The position numbers were made by a program, and so were the translations under genes. A stretch of DNA of 64,000 bases, from contig DAIMEJ010000008.1 in assembly GCA_036725345.1 (NCBI GenBank), positions 84,938 through 148,937 of the forward strand, given 5' to 3'. This stretch comes from JAPLJU01 sp036725345 (GTDB lineage: Bacteria > Desulfobacterota > Syntrophia > Syntrophales > UBA2192). Shown one piece after another: positions 26,139 through 35,925 of the stretch (its first letter is position 1; the number at the start of each line of letters is the position of its first letter). The notes beneath the pieces were generated by a model. The model worked only from the letters and a program-made list of their open reading frames with translations. It ran no database searches and was not told where the DNA came from.

Positions 26139-26220
26139 TGGAATGGTGGAATGCTGGAAGGATGAGAAAAGTCGAGAACCCCCCCCATAATTTCATGACT
26201 CCAACACTCCGATATTCCCG
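26139..26220. repeat. Period-8 GGAATGGT-type repeat with inverse arm
   Basis: TGGAATGG/TGGAATGC units at 26139-26163 and partly complementary ACTCCAACACTCCGATATTCC at 26197-26218, downstream of lepB on the minus strand. Confidence 0.6.
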
Positions 26221-26223
26221 CCT

Positions 26224-26841
26224 TCAGTCGAGCACTTTTCCAATCCTGTTCCACCGGGGGCTGAACGCATCACTGTCCCATGACCAGTAGATGATGAAGG
26301 CTTTGCCGATCACGTCCTCGAGCCGCACGAACCCCCAGAATCGGCTGTCGTAGCTCTGATCCCTGTTGTCGCCCATGACGAAGATGGCCCCCTCCGGGAC
26401 CTTGACGGGTCCGAAATTGTCGCGCGGCTGTATGGATTTCGGGAAAATGACCTCTTCAACGTGAACCGCGCTGGAATCGGCAATGGCGGTGTCATTCACA
26501 AAGACCTTCTTGTTCTTGATTTCGATGACATCACCGCCCACGCCGATGACCCTCTTGATGAAATCCTTGGACTGGTCGACGGGGTATATGAAGACGGCGA
26601 TGTCGCCGCGACCCGGTTCCCCTGTCGGAATCAGCGTTTTCCTGAGATAGGGGATTTTGACGCCGTAGGAGAGCTTGTTGACCAGGATGTGGTCCCCGAT
26701 CTCCAGCGTGGGTTTCATCGAACCCGAGGGGATCTTGAAGGCCTGGACGATGAAGGTCCGGATAAAGACGGCGATGAGAATGGCGATGACGATCGCCTCC
26801 GCGTATTCTTTTATTTTCGATGGTTTTTTAGTGTTGTTCAT
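26224..26841 (-). CDS. lepB: Signal peptidase I
   Basis: 205-aa membrane-anchored peptidase that removes Sec signal peptides. One N-terminal transmembrane helix (residues about 13-32), catalytic Ser in PSGSMKPTL, catalytic Lys in KRVIGVGGD, and box E GDNRDQSYDSRFWG. ATG 26841 follows a GAGG site; the longer form would need TTG. Downstream of the sec genes on the same strand, consistent with a protein-export unit. Confidence 0.96.
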   Translation of the reverse strand: MNNTKKPSKIKEYAEAIVIAILIAVFIRTFIVQAFKIPSGSMKPTLEIGDHILVNKLSYGVKIPYLRKTLIPTGEPGRGDIAVFIYPVDQSKDFIKRVIGVGGDVIEIKNKKVFVNDTAIADSSAVHVEEVIFPKSIQPRDNFGPVKVPEGAIFVMGDNRDQSYDSRFWGFVRLEDVIGKAFIIYWSWDSDAFSPRWNRIGKVLD

Positions 26842-26846
26842 AATCC

Positions 26847-27359
26847 TCAAGAATAAATTTTCATTAAGGCAATCACGATCATCGTGACGGCGCAGAACCC
26901 CTTGACGACGACGCCCGCCAGCCTTCCCAGAAGCGCGCCGTAACTGGCCCTGGCAGCCGGCTTGAGCCTCCGCTGTCCCGCGTATTCCACGAGGAACGCC
27001 CCGGTGAAGGCCCCGATAAAAGAGCCGACAAGGACGCCCAATCCCAGCAGGAACGGGGTCATGACCGCGGCCCCGATGATCCCGCCGATGACGGAGGCGA
27101 CGATTCCCCGCCAGGAGGCCCCCATCCTCTGGGCGCCGGCCATGCCAAGAAAGAACTCGAGCGACTCGGCCACGAGGGCTATCAGGATGAGAACCAGCAC
27201 GGTCCCGAAGCCGACCTTGGAGAAACCCGTGACCAGGGCATAAATAATCACCGCGACGAGTATCACCACGGTGCCCGGCAAGCCGAAGATGATGATAAAG
27301 AGTCCCGCAAATAGCGCGAGTACGAATATCGTCAGGCCGATAGCTTCAATGGGTGACAA
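26847..27359 (-). CDS. DUF456 family membrane protein
   Basis: 170-aa hydrophobic protein with five or six predicted membrane segments and Gly-rich helices (GLPGTVVILVAVIIYALVTG; VASVIGGIIGAAV), typical of the DUF456 family. Function unknown. It starts one base past the secF stop region and ends 5 bp before lepB, so it belongs to the export operon by position. Confidence 0.85.
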   Translation of the reverse strand: MSPIEAIGLTIFVLALFAGLFIIIFGLPGTVVILVAVIIYALVTGFSKVGFGTVLVLILIALVAESLEFFLGMAGAQRMGASWRGIVASVIGGIIGAAVMTPFLLGLGVLVGSFIGAFTGAFLVEYAGQRRLKPAARASYGALLGRLAGVVVKGFCAVTMIVIALMKIYS

Positions 27360-27360
27360 C

Positions 27361-28281
27361 CTACTTCTTCCTCTTCCTGGCGGGCTTGACGCCCTCCAGG
27401 GCCAGTACGATCGGGCTGGCGATGAAGACCGTTGAGTAAACGCCCGCGACGACGCCCACGAACATCGTAAAAGCGAAATCGAAGATAACCGGCCCGCCGA
27501 GAACGAGCAGGACGACCAGGACGAGAAACACTGTAAAGGACGTCAGTATGGTCCGGCTCAGGGTCTGGTTGACGCTGATGTTCACGAGATCCCGCAGTGC
27601 GATCTTGACGTTCTTGCGGCGATTTTCCCTTATCCGGTCGAAAATGACAATCGTGTCGTTGATGGAAAAACCGATGATGGTCAAAAGTGCCGCCACCGTG
27701 TTCAGGGTAAATTCCATGTTCAGCAGGGAAAGAACGCCCACCGTGACCAGGACATCGTGAACCAGGGCGATGATGCCCCCCACGGCATAACGAAACTCAA
27801 AGCGGAACCCGACGTAGACGAGCATGGCGATCCAGGATAAAGTCAGCGCCCAGATAGCCTTCTGGGCCAGGTCCTTCCCTATTTTGGGGCCCACGGTTTC
27901 GATGCGCCTCACTTCGTAGGAACCCTGGCCGAAGATCGACGTGAGTGCGCTTTCGATCCTGTCCGAGAATGCCTTGAGGTCGATCCCGGCTTCGGCTGTC
28001 CTGACGAGGTATTCGTTACTGTCCCGGGCACCGAACTGCTGAATGAAGCAGTTTTCGATCTTTGCCCCTTCCAGAGCCGACCGGATCCGGTCTACGGAGG
28101 ATTCCTTCTGGAACTTGAGCTGTATCAGCGCGCCGCCGGCGAAATCGACTCCCAGGTTCAACCCCCCGTGATAAATAATCGACGCCGCACCGAACAGAAT
28201 CAATACCAAAGAGCCGATAACGGCCATCTTCATCTTGCTGACAAAGTCTAATTTTGTGTCCGATCGAATGAATTCCAACAT
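27361..28281 (-). CDS. secF: Protein translocase subunit SecF
   Basis: 306-aa inner-membrane RND-type subunit using proton motive force to complete Sec export. Signature GVDFAGGALIQLKF after the first membrane helix; TVGVLSLLNMEFTLNTVAALLTIIGFSINDT and FDRIRENRRK form the conserved D4 helix/loop. Six hydrophobic segments. Immediately downstream of secD; standard length. Confidence 0.97.
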   Translation of the reverse strand: MLEFIRSDTKLDFVSKMKMAVIGSLVLILFGAASIIYHGGLNLGVDFAGGALIQLKFQKESSVDRIRSALEGAKIENCFIQQFGARDSNEYLVRTAEAGIDLKAFSDRIESALTSIFGQGSYEVRRIETVGPKIGKDLAQKAIWALTLSWIAMLVYVGFRFEFRYAVGGIIALVHDVLVTVGVLSLLNMEFTLNTVAALLTIIGFSINDTIVIFDRIRENRRKNVKIALRDLVNISVNQTLSRTILTSFTVFLVLVVLLVLGGPVIFDFAFTMFVGVVAGVYSTVFIASPIVLALEGVKPARKRKK

Positions 28282-28342
28282 TTTCTTTTTCCCCGTGTCC
28301 GTCCCGCGAAGATCCTGCCTTTGAAAGCCCGGACGGTACTGC

Positions 28343-29944
28343 TTAAATGCTCAATTTTTGAATTTTTCTGTTCCACGTAAAGTAATCGAAGATAATCCTG
28401 CCAACGAATACGGCCGTGAACATGCTCACGACGAGTCCGATAGTGAGCGTGACCGCGAAACCCTTTATCGGTCCCGATCCGAACTGAAAGAGAAACAGGG
28501 CCGCGATCAGGGTCGTCAGGTTCGAGTCAAATATGGTGAGGAAAGCTTTCGTGAAGCCGGCTTCGATGGCAGCCCGGGGCGATTTGCCCAGACGGAGTTC
28601 TTCACGAGTCCGCTCAAAGATGAGGACGTTGGCGTCGACAGCCATACCTATCGTCAACACAATTCCGGCGATGCCGGGGAGGGTCAGTGTCGCCTCGAAG
28701 GCGGCCATTGTACCCAGGAGTAAAAGGAGGTTGAGAACCAGGGCGAAATCTGCCACCAGGCCCGACAGTTTGTAATAAATGACCATGAAGACGACGACGA
28801 GAAGACCCCCGATGATCGTGGCGAGGATGCCCTTGTCGATGGAGTCCTGGCCAAGCGAGGGTCCCACCGTCCTCTGCTCCAGGATCTTGACGGGGGCCGG
28901 AAGTGCGCCCGCCCTGAGCACGATCGCGAGGTCACGGGCTTCATCCGGCGTGAAGGCTCCGGTGATCTGAGCATCTCCCCCCGAAATTCGTTCCTTGATG
29001 ACCGGCGCGGAATGGACGATTCCGTCCAGGACGATGGCCAGGCGTTTGCCGACGTTCTCGGAGGTGATACGGTCGAAGTCCTTCGCCCCCTGGGAGTCAA
29101 ATTTGATGCCCACGTAGGGTTCGCCGAAGCGGTCGCTGATCTTGACCTGGGCTTGCTCGAGGTTCTGTCCCGTCAGGAGCGTCTTGTCCTTGAGCAGATA
29201 GTAGAGCTCCGTGCGCTGGCCCGAACGCTCGTCGACCCGGACGCCGCGTGCGAGGACGTCCCCCGGGGGAACGTTTCCCCGGACCGCCTGCTCCAGGCTG
29301 TTTTCTTCATCGAGGAGCTTGAATTCCAGGAGAGCGGTTTTCCCGATGAGGTTGACGGCCCTCTTGGGGTCCTTCACGCCGGGGAGCTGAATCAAAATCC
29401 GGTCTTCACCCTGCGGAATGATTTCCGGCTCCGTTACGCCGAACTGGTCCACGCGGTTGCGGATGGTCTCGACACTCTGCTCCAGGGCCGCTTTCCTCAT
29501 ATCGGCCACCCGCTTTTCCTTGGCCTGGAGGATCACCCGCTCCCTTCCTTCGATGATCTCGGAAGACTTCACTTCGAGGTCGGGGTACTGGTCCGTCAGG
29601 ATCTTGTCGAATTCCGATCGGGCTTCCGTCGTGGCGAGGTCCAGTGCGATGAGGGTGCCGCCCGTCCGTTCCACATTCCTGAATTTGATCTTCCGGGCCA
29701 TGAGGCTCTCCTTGAGATTGTTGGCGAACCTCTCCATAGTGCTTTCCATCGCCTTCTGCGTGTCTACTTCCATAATGAGGTGCATGCCGCCCTGAAGGTC
29801 GAGACCCAAGTGGATCTTTCTCTTCATGAACAGGTTTTTCACGGAATCCGGAAGATTCGGCACAATGCTCGGGATCAGAAAGTAGAGCCCCGTGAGACAG
29901 ACGACCAGGGCGATCAGGGTCCTGAGTTTGATATCCTGAAACAT
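28343..29944 (-). CDS. secD: Protein translocase subunit SecD
   Basis: 533-aa partner of SecF. LGLDLQGGMHLIMEV follows the first membrane helix, then the periplasmic P1 domain and the C-terminal five-helix block with GMAVDANVLIFERTREELR. Encoded between yajC and secF in the usual order. Start ATG 29944. Confidence 0.97.
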   Translation of the reverse strand: MFQDIKLRTLIALVVCLTGLYFLIPSIVPNLPDSVKNLFMKRKIHLGLDLQGGMHLIMEVDTQKAMESTMERFANNLKESLMARKIKFRNVERTGGTLIALDLATTEARSEFDKILTDQYPDLEVKSSEIIEGRERVILQAKEKRVADMRKAALEQSVETIRNRVDQFGVTEPEIIPQGEDRILIQLPGVKDPKRAVNLIGKTALLEFKLLDEENSLEQAVRGNVPPGDVLARGVRVDERSGQRTELYYLLKDKTLLTGQNLEQAQVKISDRFGEPYVGIKFDSQGAKDFDRITSENVGKRLAIVLDGIVHSAPVIKERISGGDAQITGAFTPDEARDLAIVLRAGALPAPVKILEQRTVGPSLGQDSIDKGILATIIGGLLVVVFMVIYYKLSGLVADFALVLNLLLLLGTMAAFEATLTLPGIAGIVLTIGMAVDANVLIFERTREELRLGKSPRAAIEAGFTKAFLTIFDSNLTTLIAALFLFQFGSGPIKGFAVTLTIGLVVSMFTAVFVGRIIFDYFTWNRKIQKLSI

Positions 29945-29961
29945 TAACTGCCCCTTTCCAT

Positions 29962-30285
29962 TTATTCTTTTGGTGCCTTCTGGAGGACATTGCCGATGTG
30001 GCTTCTTGAAACCTTTACCTTGACCTTGTCGGCAATTTCGAGGGTCACAAGGGTGTCGGTGAGCGCAACGACCTTCCCGTGGAGGCCGCCGGATGTTTCA
30101 ACCATATCACCATGCCCGAGAGCTGCGACCATCTCCTTCAATTCTTTTTGTTTCTTCTGGGCGGGCCGGATGAGAAGGAAGTAAAAGATGATGAAAATGC
30201 TCGTCATCATGATGATGAAACCGATGTCTCCACCCGGGGATCCACCCCCCCCGGTACCACCCATTGCGTAAGCCAGACTGTTCAA
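29962..30285 (-). CDS. yajC: Preprotein translocase subunit YajC
   Basis: 107-aa single-pass protein of the SecDF-YajC complex. Membrane helix FIIMMTSIFIIFYFLLIRPAQKKQKE, then the soluble domain (GDMVETSGGLHGKVVALTD). TTG 30285 is chosen because GGGAGG lies about 7 bp upstream; the longer in-frame extension to 30324 lacks a site. The N-terminal Gly-rich stretch GGTGGGGSPGG is usual for the family in this group. Confidence 0.94.
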   Translation of the reverse strand: MNSLAYAMGGTGGGGSPGGDIGFIIMMTSIFIIFYFLLIRPAQKKQKELKEMVAALGHGDMVETSGGLHGKVVALTDTLVTLEIADKVKVKVSRSHIGNVLQKAPKE

Positions 30286-30379
30286 AGCGGTTCCTCCCGT
30301 ACGGTCATTTTTCGTAAACACCAAATCCCGTACACCGGTTCGATCCGGATGCGGGAATGGCAGCGGATATCCTTTTATT

Positions 30380-31537
30380 TTATTCCGCTTCGCCGGCCGA
30401 GGGCCTCACGCAGGGAACTTCTTCCGGCTCCCGAACGTACCGGTCAAGAAACTCCCTGCGGAATTCCAAAAACCGATCCCCCCGAACAGCCGTCCTGATT
30501 CCTTCCATGAGGTTCATGTAGAACCGGACGTTGTGGATCGTGTTCAACACCATCGCGAGGATCTCTTTCGCGACGAAAAGGTGCCTCAGGTAAGCCCGGG
30601 AATAATTCTTACAGGTATAGCAATCGCAGAATTCATCCAGCGGTGAAGAATCGTCCCGGTAACGGGCGTGTTTTATAACAACCTTTCCTCTATTTGTAAA
30701 CAACAATCCGTTCCTTGCGCCCCGGGTCGGCAGGACGCAGTCGAACATGTCGATGCCGTGAAAAACGGCCTCCAGGATATCTTCCGGTGTGCCCACCCCC
30801 ATGAGGTATCGTGCCCTGCCCGTCGGCAGAAGGGGAGCGGTCTCTTCTGTTACCTGCCACATGATCTCTTTAGGCTCTCCCACGCTGAGGCCCCCGAGAG
30901 CGTAGCCGTCGAAACCGATGCGAATGATCCTCTCCACGGCTTCTTGACGAAGATCCGTGTAAACACCCCCCTGGATGATGCCGAAGAGGGCCCGGCTGTC
31001 CTCTTTCCGCGCTTTTCTGCAACGCTCCGCCCATCGGACGGTGAGGTCCAGGGATTCTTTGGCGTACCTGCGATCGGCAGGGTAGGGCGTGCATTCGTCG
31101 AAACACATCATAATATCCGCCCCCAGGGCCTCCTGGATTGCGACGGCCGACTCGGGGGTGATGAAGTGCCTGGAGCCGTCGATGTGGGACTGAAAGACGA
31201 CGCCTTCCTCCGTGATCTGACGGAGAGCGCCCAGGCTGAAGATCTGATACCCGCCGCTGTCCGTGAGGATCGGTCCCCGCCAGTTCATGAAACGTTGGAG
31301 TCCCCCCAGATCGCGGACAAGTTCATGCCCCGGCCTCAGGTAGAGGTGGTACATATTCCCCAGGACGATCTCGGCGCCGAGCGCCTTCAGGGTTTCCGGG
31401 AGCAAGGCCTTCACCGTCCCCTGCGTCCCCACAGGCATGAAGACCGGTGTGTTCACCTCGCCGTGATCGGTGGTGATCCTGCCGAGCCGCGCCCGGGACT
31501 TCCGGTCTGTTTTCAGAAGTTCGAAGGAGTAAGCCAT
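30380..31537 (-). CDS. tgt: Queuine tRNA-ribosyltransferase
   Basis: 385-aa enzyme exchanging guanine 34 for preQ1 in GUN-anticodon tRNAs. Catalytic Asp region DSGGYQIFSLG, second catalytic Asp in FDCVLPTRGARNG, and zinc site CDCYTCKNYSRAYLRHL with a downstream His. Located between queA and yajC as in many proteobacteria. Confidence 0.97.
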   Translation of the reverse strand: MAYSFELLKTDRKSRARLGRITTDHGEVNTPVFMPVGTQGTVKALLPETLKALGAEIVLGNMYHLYLRPGHELVRDLGGLQRFMNWRGPILTDSGGYQIFSLGALRQITEEGVVFQSHIDGSRHFITPESAVAIQEALGADIMMCFDECTPYPADRRYAKESLDLTVRWAERCRKARKEDSRALFGIIQGGVYTDLRQEAVERIIRIGFDGYALGGLSVGEPKEIMWQVTEETAPLLPTGRARYLMGVGTPEDILEAVFHGIDMFDCVLPTRGARNGLLFTNRGKVVIKHARYRDDSSPLDEFCDCYTCKNYSRAYLRHLFVAKEILAMVLNTIHNVRFYMNLMEGIRTAVRGDRFLEFRREFLDRYVREPEEVPCVRPSAGEAE

Positions 31538-31543
31538 ATTAAT

Positions 31544-31676
31544 TCAGGCGTCAGGCATCGGGCATTAGGCGTTAGGGAAAGAGGAAAAATTGATTTCTTA
31601 TAACCTGATGCCTATCAAGATATATTTTCTTCCATCAGGCCTTGAGCCTGTTGCCTGTAGCCTTGTGCCTGATTCT
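31544..31676. repeat. Period-7 CAGGCAT-type repeat with inverse arm
   Basis: Units CAGGCGT/CAGGCAT/CGGGCAT/TAGGCGT at 31544-31577, with inverse CCTGATGCCT and CAGGCCTTGAGCCTGTTGCC at 31605-31676, between queA and tgt. Confidence 0.7.
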
Positions 31677-31685
31677 TTAGCGCAG

Positions 31686-32729
31686 CTAAAGAATCAACAT
31701 ACAATCCCCGTAGCTGTAAAAACGATACTTCTCCTCGATCGCCTTGCCATAGGCCGTCCGGACCAAGTCCCTTCCCGCGAAAGCGCACACCAGTAAATAG
31801 AGCGATGATTTCGGAAGATGAAAGTTCGTCAGCAGGGCGCCGACCCTGCGGAAGCGATAGCCGGGATGGATAAAGAGTCTCGTGGAGCCCGATGCGGCCG
31901 CCACGCGCCCCGAATCGTCGACCGTCGATTCGATCACACGCACGGCCGTCGTCCCGACGGCGACGACCCTCCGGGCGCCGTTGATCGTCGCGGCGGCCTC
32001 CTCGGTCATCTCAAAGAACTCCTCTTCCATGCGGTGGTCTTCAACGTTTTGTGATTCGATCGGCAGAAAAGTACCGTACCCGACGTGAAGGGTCACCGCC
32101 GCGAAGGCGACGCCCTTTTGCCTGATCCGTTCCAGGACGGTGTCGGAAAAGTGGAGGCCGGCCGTCGGCGCGGCCACCGATCCGGGAACGCGTGCGTAGA
32201 CCGTCTGATAGCGTTCCAGGTCCTTTCGGGACTTTCCCGACCGGCGATCCCTTTTGATGTAGGGCGGGAGAGGCGCTCTTCCCCATTCGTTCAGAAAGTC
32301 CGTGAAAGGGCCCGGCGTATCAAACCGAACAACCCACTTTTTTTCGGAGAGCCGTTCGATGATCTCGGCTTCGGCCGGTGCGTCAAAAAATATCTTTCTT
32401 CCAATGTCCGCCCTTCTGGCCGGCCTCAGAAGGACTTCCCATGTGACAGAGGAGCCTGCGGTCTCGTCGGCTCTCTCTCTCAGGAGGAGTATTTCAATGA
32501 GCCCTCCCGAGGCCTTCCTCCCGACGAGTCTCGCCGGGATGACCCGCGAGTCGTTGATGACGAGGACATCCCCCCCTGTCAGGTGTTCCGGTAATTCATA
32601 AAAGCGGCGATCCTTTATTGAGCCGTCCCCCCGGTTGAGAACCATCATGCGGGAATGGTCCCTTGCGGGGGCCGGCTCCTGGGCGATGAGCTCCTCCGGG
32701 AGGTCATAGTCGAACTCGGTTAGTTTCAT
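31686..32729 (-). CDS. queA: S-adenosylmethionine:tRNA ribosyltransferase-isomerase
   Basis: 347-aa enzyme of the queuosine pathway, adding the SAM ribosyl moiety to preQ1-tRNA. Start MKLTEFDYDLPEELIAQEP is the QueA hallmark; RDHSRMMVLNR, VINDSRVIPARL, PTAGLHFS and NFHLPKSSLYLLV complete the signature set. ATG 32729 aligns with the family; the longer frame reads into repeat DNA. Confidence 0.97.
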   Translation of the reverse strand: MKLTEFDYDLPEELIAQEPAPARDHSRMMVLNRGDGSIKDRRFYELPEHLTGGDVLVINDSRVIPARLVGRKASGGLIEILLLRERADETAGSSVTWEVLLRPARRADIGRKIFFDAPAEAEIIERLSEKKWVVRFDTPGPFTDFLNEWGRAPLPPYIKRDRRSGKSRKDLERYQTVYARVPGSVAAPTAGLHFSDTVLERIRQKGVAFAAVTLHVGYGTFLPIESQNVEDHRMEEEFFEMTEEAAATINGARRVVAVGTTAVRVIESTVDDSGRVAAASGSTRLFIHPGYRFRRVGALLTNFHLPKSSLYLLVCAFAGRDLVRTAYGKAIEEKYRFYSYGDCMLIL

Positions 32730-32740
32730 ATAAAAAAAGC

Positions 32741-32865
32741 TGGAATAATGGAATGGTGGAATGATGGAACGTTGGGTTATCAAGGGAAAATTGACTTTAC
32801 GACCGGGTCGAAGACCCGCTTACCCATTATTCCACTATTCCAGTACTCCAATATTCCAGTACTGA
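32741..32865. repeat. Period-8 GGAATGGT-type repeat with inverse arm
   Basis: TGGAATAA/TGGAATGG/TGGAATGA units at 32741-32775, and CATTATTC/CACTATTC/CAGTACTC inverse units at 32824-32865, between DUF2065 and queA. Confidence 0.75.
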
Positions 32866-32928
32866 GGTGCGTGAATACCCGCAAAGTTTAATTAAGTCAA
32901 GAAAATAATTGATGTTCCTTGGCTTCAT

Positions 32929-33114
32929 TCAACTCGTGCCGAGGTAAACGAGAAGAAGTCCGGCGGCCATCGCCGCGAGTCCTAAAATCCGCAAGGTGGT
33001 GTCCGGGACGGTGTGGATTTTCAAAAAATAGGTCTTCAATTTACCGGGAAAGGCGAAATAGGGGATCCCCTCGATGATGAGGACCATCCCTATGACGCAG
33101 AGGAAATATTTCAT
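32929..33114 (-). CDS. DUF2065 family membrane protein
   Basis: 61 aa, two membrane helices (residues about 4-18 and 42-58), with the family-like EGIPYFAFPGKLKTYF between them. DUF2065 proteins are short, unstudied inner-membrane proteins. It overlaps mazG by 4 bp (ATGA), so translation is coupled. Confidence 0.85.
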   Translation of the reverse strand: MKYFLCVIGMVLIIEGIPYFAFPGKLKTYFLKIHTVPDTTLRILGLAAMAAGLLLVYLGTS

Positions 33115-33944
33115 CTATCGGCCCTCTTTGTGAATTTTCCGGATTCCTTCCAGGGTCTTTCCATTCCGGCTGAAGAAACACCGGAAGGCGTCTTGTCCTG
33201 TTCCCTGCGCTTTCTGTCGATGCCGGTCATGCGTTCTGCGAATTTTCCGGAGGCGGATTTCAGGGCCTCTTCAGCGTCCACCCGGGCGAGGCTGCCCAGT
33301 TCCGCCATTGTAAATAGAAGGTCGCCCAGCGTCTCGGACAGCTTCCTGCGACGTCCGGCAGCCCATGCCTTTTTGAACGCCTCGAGATCGTCCTCGACCT
33401 TGTTCAGGAGAGCCTCTTTCTCCGCCAGGTCGAAGCCCGCCCGGGAGGCCTCCGCGACGATTCTCTGCGCCCTGGCAAGGGCGGGGAGGGATCGAGGGAT
33501 ACGAGTCCCCATGAAGAGATCGGTTCTCTCTTTCTTTTCCACGTTTCTCTTGATCTCGTCCCACCGGTCCTTTACGTCCTGTGCGTCTTTGACCTTGACA
33601 TTCCCGAAAACGTGGGGGTGCCGCCGGACCATCTTCCGGGCGATCTCCTCCAGGATGCCATTCATGTCGAAAGACCCCTTTTCCTCGGACAGGCGGGCAA
33701 GAAAGACGATCTGAAACAGCAGATCCCCGAGTTCCTCCCTGAGGGCGTCCGGGGAGCCGCTTTCAATGGCCTCGAGGACCTCATAAGCCTCCTCGAGGAG
33801 GTATTGACCGATGTCTCTCTCGCTCTGGCGGAGATCCCAGGGGCACCCCCCCCGGGGGGACCTCAATTGCTCCATGATTTCGAGGAGCCTCACAAATTTC
33901 CCACTCCTGACGTGTCGTTTTCTTGACGGTTGATTTTTCTTCAT
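33111..33944 (-). CDS. mazG: Nucleoside triphosphate pyrophosphohydrolase MazG
   Basis: 277-aa house-cleaning NTPase with two MazG domains. Domain 1 has LRSPRGGCPWDLRQS, the ExxE pair in LLEEAYEVLEAIESG and the metal motif EELGDLLFQIVFLA. Domain 2 has LSETLGDLLFTMAELG. ATG 33944 is preferred; the earlier start adds 22 charged residues. Ends with a Lys/Arg-rich tail. Confidence 0.96.
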   Translation of the reverse strand: MKKNQPSRKRHVRSGKFVRLLEIMEQLRSPRGGCPWDLRQSERDIGQYLLEEAYEVLEAIESGSPDALREELGDLLFQIVFLARLSEEKGSFDMNGILEEIARKMVRRHPHVFGNVKVKDAQDVKDRWDEIKRNVEKKERTDLFMGTRIPRSLPALARAQRIVAEASRAGFDLAEKEALLNKVEDDLEAFKKAWAAGRRRKLSETLGDLLFTMAELGSLARVDAEEALKSASGKFAERMTGIDRKRREQDKTPSGVSSAGMERPWKESGKFTKRADR

Positions 33945-34234
33945 AACTGCCTGTTTTTTTAGTGAAATAGAACGAGTGGGATTCTTATCACGTTTCGGCT
34001 GATGTGTCAAAGAAGCAGGGGATATATTTATTCCCCCCGTCCACTGATTTATCTTGATTTTTTAACTTCAGAATGATAACTCAAGTCGATTTTTGATGCC
34101 GGTTATCTTTAATTAGCCCGCAGCATTTCTCACAACGAAAAACGGTGTCTTTTCCAGTCATTTCTTCAGGCTTTAAAACCCGTCTTTCGTGCCACCGAAA
34201 TAACAAGTCATCAATAATACAGAGGAGGATTATT

Positions 34235-35905
34235 ATGGCGGAAGAGAAAAAACTGACAAGAGCGGAAAGGCTTGCCAAAGAGAAAGAGGCAAACCTGAAG
34301 CACTGGGAAGAGCAGGATGCCATCCTGTTCAAGCATCGTGAAGAGGCCTACAACATAGGCGGTCCGGAGCAGCTCCAGCGACTGGCGAAACAGAACAAGA
34401 AGCCCATGCGCGCCATGATCGATATGCTGGTCGACCCCGGCACGGAGTTTTACGAAGTCGGCCTGGATGCCGGCTACAACATCGGCAAAATCAAACTCTA
34501 CGGCGGCGAGATCTACGAGTCGGAAAAGAGGAGCCACATCCCCGGTGCCGGGCTTGTCACCGGCGTCGGCGTGGTCCACGGCAAGGACTGCATGATCTTC
34601 GCCAACGAAAACCGCTACGCCGCGGGGACCTACTTTCCCATCACGCTCAAAAAACACATGAGGGCCCAGGCCATCGCCGAGCGGCTGAGACTGCCCTGCA
34701 TCTACATCGCGGATTCCGGCGGAATCAACCTGCCCTTGCAGCTCGGCTGCTTCGCCGACGACGGCCATTTCGGAAGCATGTTCTACAACATGTGCCGCAT
34801 GTCCGCCATGGGGATCAAGCAGTACACCCTCTCCACCGGCGGCAACACCGCGGGCGGCGCCTACATCGTCTACCTGGCGTCCGAGTCCATCATGATCGAA
34901 AAGCTGGCCTTCGCGTTCCTGGCCGGCCCCCCCATGGTGAAATCGGCCATCGGCGAGACCGTGTCTCCCGAGGACCTGGGTGGCGCCTACGTCCACACCC
35001 AGCACTCCGGCGGCTGCGACCACTTCGTGAGGTCCCAGGAAGAGGGGATCAAGAAGCTTCGAGACATCATCGAGTTCGAGCCCGGGCAGAATCTGTACTG
35101 CGAGAGGAAGAAATCCGCCGAGCCCAAGTTCGACTTCAAGGAAATGATGCGCAACAACCCCATCAACACTTACCAGGGTATCAATATCAAGGAATCCCTC
35201 AAGTGCCTGGCCGACGACAGTTACATTCATGAATACAAGCCGACCTACGGCCTCAACCGGGGCGAGACGATCGTGGCCGGCAAGATGTGGCTCAAGGGCC
35301 TCCCCGTCGGCGTCATCGCCTCCAGCTCGAACGGCGTCATCTACATCGAGGCGGCAAGGAAAGCCACCGAATGGATGATCCGCTGCGGGAATTCCAACCT
35401 GCCTGTCCTCTTCATGCAGGGTTCCCCCGGGTACATGGTCGGCAAGTCCGAAGAGTGGGGCGGTATCGGAAAGTACGGTTCCGACATGGTCCGGACCTGC
35501 TCCGTTCTGAACGTCCCGAAGATCCAGTACGTCATCGGTCCCGACCACGGCGCCGCCAACTACGGCATGTGCGGGAGGGCCTTCCGGCCGGTCTTCTGCT
35601 TCACCAACATGAGGGGCCGCACGACCGTTATGTCCGGCGAGACAGCAGGCTTCATCGTCGAGTCGGTCCGCAGGAAGAACATCATCGACAAGGGCCAGCA
35701 GGTGAACGAGGAAGAGATGGCCAAGTTCCGGCAGATGATGAGAGACCGTTATGATGCGGAGGGTCACCCCTTCCTGACCGGGTCGCTTCTGTTCCACGAC
35801 GGCGTCATCGCCTTCAGCGAGGCCCGCAACAAACTCGCCAGGGCTCTGGAGCTCTGCTACAGGGCGCCCATTGGAAAGACCGATTGGGGCGATCTGAAGG
35901 TTTAG
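34235..35905 (+). CDS. Biotin-dependent acyl-CoA carboxyltransferase subunit
   Basis: 556-aa carboxyltransferase with the two crotonase-like halves of propionyl/methylcrotonyl-CoA carboxylase beta and glutaconyl-CoA decarboxylase alpha. Motifs include IADSGGINLPLQ, STGGNTAGGAYIVYLAS (oxyanion Gly pair) and, in the second half, QGSPGYMVGKSEEWGGIG. GAGGAGG precedes ATG 34235. No biotin carboxylase gene is nearby, but a free biotin carrier is at 38225, so it may work as a decarboxylase/transcarboxylase or with a distant carboxylase. Substrate is likely a branched enoyl-CoA or glutaconyl-CoA. Confidence 0.9.
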   Translation: MAEEKKLTRAERLAKEKEANLKHWEEQDAILFKHREEAYNIGGPEQLQRLAKQNKKPMRAMIDMLVDPGTEFYEVGLDAGYNIGKIKLYGGEIYESEKRSHIPGAGLVTGVGVVHGKDCMIFANENRYAAGTYFPITLKKHMRAQAIAERLRLPCIYIADSGGINLPLQLGCFADDGHFGSMFYNMCRMSAMGIKQYTLSTGGNTAGGAYIVYLASESIMIEKLAFAFLAGPPMVKSAIGETVSPEDLGGAYVHTQHSGGCDHFVRSQEEGIKKLRDIIEFEPGQNLYCERKKSAEPKFDFKEMMRNNPINTYQGINIKESLKCLADDSYIHEYKPTYGLNRGETIVAGKMWLKGLPVGVIASSSNGVIYIEAARKATEWMIRCGNSNLPVLFMQGSPGYMVGKSEEWGGIGKYGSDMVRTCSVLNVPKIQYVIGPDHGAANYGMCGRAFRPVFCFTNMRGRTTVMSGETAGFIVESVRRKNIIDKGQQVNEEEMAKFRQMMRDRYDAEGHPFLTGSLLFHDGVIAFSEARNKLARALELCYRAPIGKTDWGDLKV

Positions 35906-35925
35906 TCCAGCAGCGTTTGCTCATG

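Noticed and set aside
34211..35797. A 528-codon antisense open frame opposite the carboxyltransferase
   Set aside because: High-GC codon shadow of a strongly conserved enzyme; no ribosome site or recognisable domain.
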